From positions 1 through 14,447 of the forward strand of contig CALLAG010000115.1 of NCBI GenBank assembly GCA_938002705.1: a stretch of DNA of 14,447 nucleotides, written 5' to 3'. A program made the translations under genes and the position numbers. The notes beneath the pieces are model-generated. The model made no database searches, was not told the origin of the DNA, and saw nothing but the letters and a program-made list of their open reading frames with translations. The DNA is from an uncultured Saprospiraceae bacterium (GTDB lineage: Bacteria; Bacteroidota; Bacteroidia; Chitinophagales; Saprospiraceae). Shown here piece by piece: positions 8,023-14,447 of this stretch; position 1 is the first letter of the stretch; each line of letters begins with the position of its first letter.

Positions 8023-9774
8023 TTATTCTAACACAATTTCGTCTACTGCCTTACCGGTAGATATCATAGGGAAAACATTCTCTTCTTTAATGACTTTGAC
8101 ATGCAGCACATACGGCCCGTCAGTCTTAAGCATCGTATCAATACCTGCAGCAAGATCTTCTGCCTTATCCACAGTATGACCTTGTACACCAAACCCCTCA
8201 GCTATCTTAATAAAATCAGGATTCTGTAATTCCACAAAAGAATATCGTCTCTCAAAAAAGAGCTCTTGCCATTGTCTAACCATGCCTAAGTACTCATTAT
8301 CTAAGAGGACGACTTTGACATTGACACCGTACTGAGAACATACACCTAACTCTTGTAAGGTCATCTGAAATCCTCCATCACCTACAAATGCGACCACTTC
8401 TTTGTCTGGTCGAGCCACCTTAGCGCCTATCGCTGCAGGTAGTCCAAAACCCATCGTCCCTGCGCCGCCTGATGAAATCCACAGATTTTTATCTTTATAC
8501 TCATAGTATCTTGCCGCAAGCATCTGATGCTGTCCCACATCTGTGACGACTATCGCTTTGCCTTCTGTCTGATCAGATACTTCCCTGACCGCTTGAGACA
8601 TCTTGATAGGCCCCTTCTTTAGTGGAGCTAAGTCCTTAGAGATGACTTTTCTATATTCTTGCTTATCGCAAATGTCAAATTTCTTAATCCATTTAGGATA
8701 AGATTTCTTCTTTACTTTCTTATGAAGTGCCAGTATCGCTTCTTTGGCATCAGCCAATATTGCTACATCTGTTTTTACATTCTTATCTATCTCGGAAGGA
8801 TCTATTTCTATATGGATGACTTTAGCTTGCGTGGCATACTTGGATAGATTACCTGTCACTCTATCATCGAATCTCATGCCTATTGCTATAAGCACATCAC
8901 AAGCATTTGTATTCATATTAGGGCCATAATTACCATGCATACCGAGCATACCTTTGAATAATGGATGCTCATTAGAGATCGCTGAGAGACCATGTATAGT
9001 ACTACCGACAGGAATACCCGTCTTCTCCACAAATTTTCTAAACTCATCATGTGCCCCCGCTATCTGAATTCCGTGGCCAGCCAGTATCATCGGCTTCTTA
9101 GCATTATTAATTAAGGCAGCGGCTTCATTTATTTTTTTGTTGTCGATCTGAGGTCTCGGATTATAACTCCTCATCTTAGGCACCGCCTTATACTTAAATT
9201 CCAACATCTGAAACTGAGCATCCTTAGTAATATCTATCAATACAGGACCAGGACGGCCAGAGTTGGCTATATGAAAAGCCTTAGCCATTACTTCTGGAAT
9301 TTCTTCTGCATCAGTGATCTGGTAGTTCCACTTGGTTATAGAAGTTGTACAACCTATTACATCTACTTCCTGAAAAGCATCAGAACCTAATAGGTGACTA
9401 TAGACTTGGCCTGTCACACATACCAGCGGCGTAGAATCCATAAGAGCATCTCCTAATCCTGTAAATAAATTAGTAGCTCCTGGACCTGATGTAGCAAAGC
9501 AAACACCCGTCTTACGTAATGCCCGAGCATAACCTTCGGCAGCATGTATAGCGCCTTGTTCATGACGTGTGAGGATATGCTTTATCTGTTTCTGATAATC
9601 ATAGAGTGCATCATACACGGGCATGATTGCTCCTCCTGGATATCCAAAAACAATATCAACATCTTCTTTTATTAAGCACTTTAATAAAGCTTCTGCGCCA
9701 GAGATTTGCTTGACAACTTTCTTCTTAGCCGTGTTTGTCTTTCTACTCTTTGTGACTTTTAATTTAACTTCCAT
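8023..9774 (-). CDS. ilvB: Acetolactate synthase large (catalytic) subunit
   Basis: This thiamine-diphosphate enzyme condenses two pyruvates to acetolactate, or pyruvate with 2-oxobutanoate to acetohydroxybutyrate. It has 583 residues. The catalytic Glu is E72 in RHEQGAIHAAEGYA, followed by ATSGPGATN (94-102). The central domain carries the FAD-binding region (MRFDDRVTG, 300-308). The ThDP/Mg motif starts at GDGG (465-468) and ends at N493. The tail GKAVDEIVLE is typical. The first 22 residues are a Lys-rich extension (KVTKSRKTNTAKKKVVKQ) before the PYR domain starts at SGAEALLKCL. It is present in the ORF but poorly conserved in such enzymes. No in-frame Met occurs before residue 51, beyond the start of the PYR domain, so the ATG at 9774 is kept. 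It follows ilvD by 15 nt. Confidence 0.97.
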   Translation of the reverse strand: MEVKLKVTKSRKTNTAKKKVVKQISGAEALLKCLIKEDVDIVFGYPGGAIMPVYDALYDYQKQIKHILTRHEQGAIHAAEGYARALRKTGVCFATSGPGATNLFTGLGDALMDSTPLVCVTGQVYSHLLGSDAFQEVDVIGCTTSITKWNYQITDAEEIPEVMAKAFHIANSGRPGPVLIDITKDAQFQMLEFKYKAVPKMRSYNPRPQIDNKKINEAAALINNAKKPMILAGHGIQIAGAHDEFRKFVEKTGIPVGSTIHGLSAISNEHPLFKGMLGMHGNYGPNMNTNACDVLIAIGMRFDDRVTGNLSKYATQAKVIHIEIDPSEIDKNVKTDVAILADAKEAILALHKKVKKKSYPKWIKKFDICDKQEYRKVISKDLAPLKKGPIKMSQAVREVSDQTEGKAIVVTDVGQHQMLAARYYEYKDKNLWISSGGAGTMGFGLPAAIGAKVARPDKEVVAFVGDGGFQMTLQELGVCSQYGVNVKVVLLDNEYLGMVRQWQELFFERRYSFVELQNPDFIKIAEGFGVQGHTVDKAEDLAAGIDTMLKTDGPYVLHVKVIKEENVFPMISTGKAVDEIVLE

Positions 9775-9789
9775 CTCATATATTTTTTT

Positions 9790-11463
9790 TTAAAATTCAT
9801 CTGTCACACAACCATCACTTGCGGAAGACACTGTATATCTATATTTTCTTAAGAACCCCTTTACATTATCATCAGGGCGAGACCATTTCTCTTTTCTAGA
9901 AGCAATAAGCTCATCTGACAATAATGCTTCGATACTATTATTTTCTACATCTATTCTAATCACGTCACCATCTTCTAATAAGCCTATGAGCCCCCCTCTA
10001 TATGCCTCTGGTGTGACATGCCCTACAACGAACCCATGTGTACCGCCTGAGAATCTACCATCAGTAATAAGGGCCACTTTATCACCTAATCCTGCTCCCA
10101 TAATCAATCCTGTAGGCTTAAGCATCTCAGGCATACCTGGTGCTCCTTGTGGTCCAGAGTATCTGATGACTATGACACTACCCGCTTTTATTTTTTGAGC
10201 TTTTATAGCTTCATTCGTCTCTCTTTCTGAGTTAAATATCTGTGCTGTACCTTCAAAGAACAGACCTTCCTTACCAGTTATCTTAGCCACTGATCCCTCT
10301 GCTGCGAGATTACCTTTGAGGATCTGTAAGTGACCAGATTTCTTAAGTGGCTCATCTATAGGGTACATGACTTTCTGATCCTTAGAGAGTGTATCTACTT
10401 CTGCTAAGTTATCTGCAATGGTCTTTCCTGTGACAGTCATACATGATCCATCGATGAGTCCATGCTCTAACATCATTTTCATAACTGCAGGGATGCCTCC
10501 CACGTCATGTAAGTCTTGCATCACATATTTACCACTTGGCTTAAGATCTGCTAAGAATGGTGTCTCATCACTTATCTTCTGGATATCATCTATTGTAAAT
10601 TCTACATCAAATGCCTTGGCAATAGCGATCATATGTAGAACAGCATTTGTAGAGCCACCGAGAACGGTGATCAGTCTCATAGCATTGATCATAGAAGAAC
10701 GAGTCACAATATCTCGCGGCTTGATATCATGATCTAAGAGATAATTAATAGCTCGACCTACCCTATCTGATTCTGCTCCTTTGTCATCACTTACAGCTGG
10801 ATTAGAAGAATTATATGGTAGACTCATGCCCATCCCTTCTATAGCTGATGCCATCGTATTAGCGGTAAACATTCCACCACAGGCTCCTGGGCCAGGGCAT
10901 GCTTTGAATATGATATCACTAAGATCCTCATCACTCATATTACCAGCGATATTTTCTCCTAATGCCTCGAATGTAGATATGATTGTCAAGTCTTTCTCCT
11001 TATGACAACCTGGTGCAATCGTCCCACCATAGAAGACGATGCCTGGCCTATTCAGCCTACCGAGTGCCATCATAGCACCTGGCATATTCTTATCACAACC
11101 GACGACTGTAACTATAGCGTCATACCATTGGGCGGAAGCCACCGTCTCTATAGAGTCCGCTATGATATCTCGACTTGGCAGAGAGAATCTCATACCGTCA
11201 GTACCCATAGAGATGCCATCACTTACTCCGATTGTATGAAATATAAGAGGGATTAACTCCTTTCTGTCGACGCCTTTCTTGATTTCTTTAGCGATAGCAT
11301 TGAGATGCATATTACAAGGATTGCCTTCCCAGCCCATACTGACGATACCTACCTGTGGTTTCTTAAGATCCTCTTTAGTGAGACCTATAGCATGCAGCAT
11401 CGCTTGTGCTGCTGGCTGAGTCGGGTCTGAAGTAACGTGCTTGCTGTACTTATTCTTTTCCAT
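9790..11463 (-). CDS. ilvD: Dihydroxy-acid dehydratase
   Basis: This Fe-S enzyme dehydrates 2,3-dihydroxyisovalerate and 2,3-dihydroxy-3-methylvalerate to the 2-keto acids that precede Val and Ile. It has 557 residues, the usual size. The three cluster ligands of the IlvD/Edd family are present: C50 (GNPC), C123 (VGCDKNMPG) and C195 (GPGACGGMFTANTM). The C-terminal swivelling domain shows SGPQGAPGMPEM and DGRFSGGTHGFVVGH. Whether the cluster is 2Fe-2S or 4Fe-4S cannot be decided from the motif alone. This is the first structural gene of the ilv unit. Its ATG at 11463 lies only 8 nt below the T-run of an attenuator hairpin (11472-11499), so expression is probably set by transcription read-through of that hairpin. 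Confidence 0.97.
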   Translation of the reverse strand: MEKNKYSKHVTSDPTQPAAQAMLHAIGLTKEDLKKPQVGIVSMGWEGNPCNMHLNAIAKEIKKGVDRKELIPLIFHTIGVSDGISMGTDGMRFSLPSRDIIADSIETVASAQWYDAIVTVVGCDKNMPGAMMALGRLNRPGIVFYGGTIAPGCHKEKDLTIISTFEALGENIAGNMSDEDLSDIIFKACPGPGACGGMFTANTMASAIEGMGMSLPYNSSNPAVSDDKGAESDRVGRAINYLLDHDIKPRDIVTRSSMINAMRLITVLGGSTNAVLHMIAIAKAFDVEFTIDDIQKISDETPFLADLKPSGKYVMQDLHDVGGIPAVMKMMLEHGLIDGSCMTVTGKTIADNLAEVDTLSKDQKVMYPIDEPLKKSGHLQILKGNLAAEGSVAKITGKEGLFFEGTAQIFNSERETNEAIKAQKIKAGSVIVIRYSGPQGAPGMPEMLKPTGLIMGAGLGDKVALITDGRFSGGTHGFVVGHVTPEAYRGGLIGLLEDGDVIRIDVENNSIEALLSDELIASRKEKWSRPDDNVKGFLRKYRYTVSSASDGCVTDEF

Positions 11464-11471
11464 ATAAAACG

Positions 11472-11499
11472 AAAAAAGCCATCCTCAAGGAGAATGGCT
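11472..11499 (-). terminator. Attenuator terminator hairpin before ilvD
   Basis: On the - strand AGCCATTCTC (11499-11490) pairs with GAGGATGGCT (11486-11477) around a CTT loop. The stem has 10 bp including one G-U pair, and six T residues (11477-11472) follow. It lies 172 nt after the leuB stop but 8 nt before the ilvD ATG and downstream of an Ile-rich leader ORF. It therefore acts in the ilvD leader, and would also stop read-through from leuB. Confidence 0.92.
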
Positions 11500-11533
11500 C
11501 TATATTTATTTTAGTTAATACAATACCACTCTC
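11490..11533 (-). promoter_or_regulatory. Predicted antiterminator of the ilvD attenuator
   Basis: GAGAGTGGT (11533-11525) can pair with GCCATTCTC (11498-11490): 9 bp with two G-U pairs and a 26-nt loop. The second arm is nine of the ten bases of the terminator's 5' arm, so the two structures exclude each other. A third pairing, TCTCTATTA inside the leader ORF (11573-11565) with TGATAGAGA (11538-11530; 9 bp, one G-U), would block the antiterminator arm. This is the classic 1:2, 2:3, 3:4 arrangement. A ribosome stalled on Ile codons 5-13 would mask region 1 and favour the antiterminator. One resting at the stop codon would cover region 2 and allow termination. The pairings are read from sequence; the mechanism is inferred. 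Confidence 0.75.
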
Positions 11534-11535
11534 TA

Positions 11536-11595
11536 TCAGGTCATAATAATGACGCTAATAATTATAATAGAGATGATATTGATGTTTAGGTTCAA
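11536..11595 (-). CDS. Ile-rich leader peptide of the ilvDBNCA operon
   Basis: This 19-codon ORF reads MNLNINIISIIIISVIIMT if TTG initiates, and ends at TGA. Nine of 19 codons are Ile (five ATT, three ATC, one ATA), with a run of four at codons 10-13; there is one further Leu and one Val. No in-frame ATG precedes the Ile codons. The frame is closed by TAG five codons upstream of the TTG, so TTG at 11595 is the only standard start. It begins about 15 nt below the predicted transcription start and lacks a Shine-Dalgarno sequence. The codon bias, the position before a terminator and the competing pairings all indicate a control peptide sensing charged tRNA-Ile rather than a functional protein. 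The start codon is the weakest part of the call. Confidence 0.75.
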   Translation of the reverse strand: MNLNINIISIIIISVIIMT

Positions 11596-11615
11596 GTTGT
11601 AATTTTTCTAACGGT

Positions 11616-11647
11616 GCAAATATATAATAAAACATTGTCTAAGTAAA
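11616..11647 (-). promoter_or_regulatory. Bacteroidota-type promoter of the ilvDBNCA unit
   Basis: On the - strand TATATTTGC (11624-11616) matches the Bacteroidota -7 consensus TAnnTTTG exactly. TTTA (11647-11644), 19 nt upstream, fits the -33 element TTTG with one mismatch. Transcription would start near 11608-11611, just ahead of the leader ORF. The promoter sits just after the leuB stop (11671), so the ilv genes can be transcribed independently of leuCDB. Confidence 0.7.
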
Positions 11648-11670
11648 GTGTCTATTGTTTAAAAACTATC

Positions 11671-12744
11671 TTATGATAAAATGATGGTCGATTCTTCTAA
11701 TAATTGGGCCACTATGTAGTCTCCCACCTGAGAACATTTATAATTTTTAGATTTATCGAGATCATTAGTCACATAACCAGAAGATATAGTTTCTTCTACG
11801 GATCTATAGATATCACTCGCTTCTTGCCTCATTCCAAAATCTTGTAACATCATCGCTACGGACAAGATAGTAGCTAACGGATTAGCTATATCCTTACCAG
11901 CTGCTTGTGGGTATGATCCATGTACAGGCTCATATAAGCTATACTTACTTCCATAAGAAGCCGAAGGCAATAATCCCAGAGATCCTCCCAGAACACTCGC
12001 TTCATCAGATATGATATCGCCAAACATATTAGACGTAACTATGACGTCAAATTGTGAGGGATTAATAATCATCTGCATTGCTGCATTATCAATATATAGA
12101 TAACTGACCTCGACATCAGAATAATCAGATGACATATCTTGTACAATCCTACGCCACAGTCTTGAAGATTCAAGAACATTGGCTTTATCTATTAAACATA
12201 ATTTCTTATCTCGTCTCTGTGCTTCTTGAAATGCCAATGCACATATTCTCTGAATTTCATAATCATGATAGATACATAGATCGCTTGAGTAATTTGTCGT
12301 TTTTTCTTTTTGTCCAAAATAAATACCCCCTGTCAGCTCTCGATATATTACAAGATCTACATCAGTAAGGATCTCTTCTTTCAATGGTGACAAATGTGCT
12401 ATTTCTGGATAGACTTTTATAGGTCTAATATTAGCGAATAACTCAAGAGATTTTCTCAATGCTAATAAGCCTTGCTCAGGTCTAACTGTAGCTTTTGGGT
12501 TATTATCAAAAGAAGGATCACCAATGGCCCCCAGTAATATAGCATCTGATGACTGACATAAATCGATAGTACTCTCAGGTAGTGGATCTCCTGTTGCATA
12601 TATGGCACTTGCACCTATCAGTCCTTCCTCTAAGACAAATTCATGACTATATTTTGCAGCTATAGCTTGTAATATTTTAATACTTTGCTCTACAACTTCT
12701 GGACCTATACCGTCCCCTCTAAGAATTGCTATTTTCTTCTGCAT
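11671..12744 (-). CDS. leuB: 3-isopropylmalate dehydrogenase
   Basis: This enzyme oxidises and decarboxylates 3-isopropylmalate to 4-methyl-2-oxopentanoate with NAD+ and Mg2+ or Mn2+ (third leucine-specific step). It has 357 residues. Motifs in order: GDGIGPEV (10-17), RPEQGLLALRKSLELFANIRP (starts at 88) with substrate Arg97 and Arg107, Arg135 in RELTGGIYFG with catalytic Tyr142, Lys187 in DKANVLESS, metal ligands D219, D243 and D247 (SNMFGDIISDEAS), and YEPVHGS (271-277) near the NAD site. EQGLLALRK and the short loops distinguish it from isocitrate dehydrogenase. Its ATG overlaps the leuD stop by one base (TAATG), indicating translational coupling. No terminator follows before the ilv promoter. 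Confidence 0.96.
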   Translation of the reverse strand: MQKKIAILRGDGIGPEVVEQSIKILQAIAAKYSHEFVLEEGLIGASAIYATGDPLPESTIDLCQSSDAILLGAIGDPSFDNNPKATVRPEQGLLALRKSLELFANIRPIKVYPEIAHLSPLKEEILTDVDLVIYRELTGGIYFGQKEKTTNYSSDLCIYHDYEIQRICALAFQEAQRRDKKLCLIDKANVLESSRLWRRIVQDMSSDYSDVEVSYLYIDNAAMQMIINPSQFDVIVTSNMFGDIISDEASVLGGSLGLLPSASYGSKYSLYEPVHGSYPQAAGKDIANPLATILSVAMMLQDFGMRQEASDIYRSVEETISSGYVTNDLDKSKNYKCSQVGDYIVAQLLEESTIILS

Positions 12745-13334
12745 TAGAATTTCACTTGTTTATTTTCGAATGCTTCTATCTCATCTATCATGCTCAGTAG
12801 ATAATCAATATCATCATATCCGTTAAGCAAACACTCTTTCTTATAAGGATCTATATCAAATCTGATATGTAATTCTTGACTATTACTCAGGGTCTGATTC
12901 TGTAAGTCTACTCCAAAGAGACAATATGGACTATTCTCAATGTCCTTAAAAATAATGTCTAAATTCTCCTCTGATACCTGAATCGGTAATATGCCATTAT
13001 TCAATGCATTAGCTTTGAATATATCAGCAAAAAAACTTGACACTACTACTCTAAATCCATAATCTGCTAAGGCCCATGCTGCATGCTCCCGACTTGACCC
13101 GCAACCGAAGTTTTTTCCGGCGACTAATATCTGACCTTTATAGACATTGCTATTAAGTATAAAGTCAGGATTGACAATATCCTCATCTATATATCTCCAA
13201 TCACGGAATAGCTTATCACCGAAACCGGCCTTGGACACACTCTTCAGAAATCGAGAAGGAATAATCTGATCAGTATCGATATCTTCTATATGCAGAGGTA
13301 CAGCGGTAGAACTTAATGTTGTAAATTTTTCCAT
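12744..13334 (-). CDS. leuD: 3-isopropylmalate dehydratase small subunit
   Basis: This is the swivel subunit that pairs with LeuC to isomerise 2-isopropylmalate to 3-isopropylmalate. It has 196 residues, within the usual 190-210. Diagnostic motifs are DTDQIIPSRFL (20-30) and FGCGSSREHAAWAL (76-89), followed by FFADIFKANALNNGILPI. It begins 6 nt below the leuC stop and ends in a TAATG overlap with leuB, so leuC-leuD-leuB are tightly coupled. Confidence 0.96.
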   Translation of the reverse strand: MEKFTTLSSTAVPLHIEDIDTDQIIPSRFLKSVSKAGFGDKLFRDWRYIDEDIVNPDFILNSNVYKGQILVAGKNFGCGSSREHAAWALADYGFRVVVSSFFADIFKANALNNGILPIQVSEENLDIIFKDIENSPYCLFGVDLQNQTLSNSQELHIRFDIDPYKKECLLNGYDDIDYLLSMIDEIEAFENKQVKF

Positions 13335-13340
13335 GCTTTG

Positions 13341-14447
13341 CTAGTTTAGATAATTTCTGACATCAACAATTTTACCTTCTATAGCAGCTGCTGCAGCCAT
13401 CAAAGGACTGGCCAATATAGTACGAGCGCCTTGTCCTTGTCTACCTTCAAAATTTCTGTTGGATGTAGAGATACAATATTCTCCACTTGGTATCTTATCT
13501 TCATTCATACCGAGACAAGCCGAGCATCCTGGCTGACGTAATTCGAATCCTGCTTTCTCAAATATCTTATCTAAGCCTTCTTCTTGGGCTTGGGCTTCTA
13601 CCTGCTTAGAACCTGGGACGATCATCGCTTTGACGTGAGCAGCTTTCTTTTTTCCATCTACAAATGCCGCTACAGCTCTGAGGTCTTCTATTCTTGAGTT
13701 AGTACAACTACCTATAAATACATTTTGTATATGTTTATTAATAAGAGATTCGCCTTTTTGAAGAGACATATAATCTAGTGACTTATTGAATGACTCAGAA
13801 TCTAATGATGGGATGTTTTCATCGATGTTGATACCCATTCCAGGATTAGTACCATAGGTCAGCATAGGGGCAATATCTTGAGCATGATAATGGACTTCTT
13901 TATCAAAAGATGCATCCTTATCTGAGACTATAGTCCGCCAGTAACTTTTAGCTGCCTCCATATCCTCAGGTGCATGCTGCCTTCCTTCTATGTAATCAAA
14001 GGTGATATCATCAGGTGCTATTAATCCTCCCCTGGCTCCCATCTCTATGCTCATATTACATATAGTCATTCTGCTCTCCATAGACAAACTCGTGATAGCC
14101 TCACCAGCATACTCAACAAAGAATCCTGTAGCACCTCCTACACCTAACTGTGATATTATATACAGGATGATGTCCTTAGAAGTTACTCCTTCAGATAATT
14201 TTCCATCTACAGTAATCCGCATCCTTTTGGGCTTATCTAATATCAGACATTGTGTCGCTAGTACTTGCTCCACTTGGCTTGTTCCTATACCGAATGCGAT
14301 AGCTCCGAATGCTCCATGTGTCGACGTATGGCTATCCCCACAGACGATGGTCATCCCAGGCTTAGTGATACCTAACTCGGGTCCTATGACGTGGACGATA
14401 CCCTGATTAGCATGACCTAATCCATATAATTGAATACCAAATTTATC
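13341..14447 (-). CDS. leuC: 3-isopropylmalate dehydratase large subunit (5' partial)
   Basis: This is the 4Fe-4S aconitase-family subunit of isopropylmalate isomerase. The window holds the C-terminal 368 codons. The frame is open to the right edge, where it begins DKFGIQLYGLGH; about 95-100 N-terminal residues are missing compared with the usual 465. The Met codon at 14354 is internal, not the start: the 31 upstream codons encode conserved LeuC sequence (VIGPELGITKPGMTIVCGDSH). Cluster ligands are the Cys in FIGSCTNSR (visible residue 248) and the pair in GCSACLGM (308 and 311). DSHTSTHGAFG and TSNRNFEGRQGQGA are also present. It is the first visible gene of the leu unit; its promoter and any leuA lie outside the window. 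Confidence 0.96.
   Translation of the reverse strand, partial: DKFGIQLYGLGHANQGIVHVIGPELGITKPGMTIVCGDSHTSTHGAFGAIAFGIGTSQVEQVLATQCLILDKPKRMRITVDGKLSEGVTSKDIILYIISQLGVGGATGFFVEYAGEAITSLSMESRMTICNMSIEMGARGGLIAPDDITFDYIEGRQHAPEDMEAAKSYWRTIVSDKDASFDKEVHYHAQDIAPMLTYGTNPGMGINIDENIPSLDSESFNKSLDYMSLQKGESLINKHIQNVFIGSCTNSRIEDLRAVAAFVDGKKKAAHVKAMIVPGSKQVEAQAQEEGLDKIFEKAGFELRQPGCSACLGMNEDKIPSGEYCISTSNRNFEGRQGQGARTILASPLMAAAAAIEGKIVDVRNYLN

Noticed and set aside
10418..10732. 104-codon + strand reading frame opposite ilvD
   Set aside because: It is antisense to conserved IlvD sequence; long antisense frames are common over constrained codons.
11540..11600. Second short frame through the leader (His/Tyr-rich)
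   Set aside because: The alternative frame, running from near 11605 to the TAG at 11557, has no start codon and no excess of Ile, Leu or Val codons.
11464..11670. T-box or metabolite riboswitch in the ilvD leader
   Set aside because: No T-box core motif or complex multi-stem fold is visible in the roughly 140 nt of leader RNA, whereas an Ile-rich ORF with competing hairpins explains the region fully.
13341..14354. leuC as a short 337-residue gene starting at Met 14354
   Set aside because: The frame continues upstream to the window edge with conserved LeuC residues, so the gene is cut by the window rather than truncated.
14002..14406. 134-codon + strand reading frame opposite leuC
   Set aside because: It lies wholly antisense to strongly conserved LeuC sequence, and its translation shows no recognisable family or start signal.

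Overview
The window looks like chromosomal DNA of a Bacteroidota bacterium, probably near the Saprospiria. The grounds are a promoter of the Bacteroidota type (TATATTTGC as -7 element), A-rich gene starts without Shine-Dalgarno sequences, and a very large secreted protein. That protein has a type IX secretion (T9SS) type A C-terminal sorting domain, a DUF7619-like domain and Cys-rich 'GCDS' repeats. The taxonomic call comes from recalled family features, not from a search.

Layout from left to right. On the + strand, positions 69-914 encode a Met-rich acidic lipoprotein, followed by a strong intrinsic terminator (939-969). All other genes are on the - strand. Positions 1007-5065 encode the 1352-residue T9SS-secreted protein. 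From 5129 to the right edge lies a branched-chain amino acid locus. In transcription order (right to left) it is leuC (5' end cut by the window edge), leuD, leuB, a 207-nt regulatory spacer, then ilvD, ilvB, ilvN, ilvC and ilvA. All visible reading frames are intact and gaps inside each block are 26 nt or less.

Together ilvA, ilvBN, ilvC and ilvD convert threonine and pyruvate to the 2-keto acids of isoleucine and valine. leuCD and leuB carry out the isomerisation and oxidation steps of leucine synthesis. leuA (2-isopropylmalate synthase) and the final transaminase ilvE are not in the window.

The most interesting part is the leuB-ilvD spacer (11464-11670). On the - strand it reads as a complete transcription attenuator: a promoter, then a 19-codon leader ORF with nine Ile codons and a TTG start, then three mutually exclusive RNA pairings. 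The last of these is a 10-bp terminator hairpin with a U6 tract, ending just before the ilvD ATG. This implies ribosome-mediated control of ilvDBNCA by isoleucine supply, separable from the leu genes upstream. The ilvC product also resembles the fungal mitochondrial Ilv5 type more than the commonest bacterial class I enzymes.
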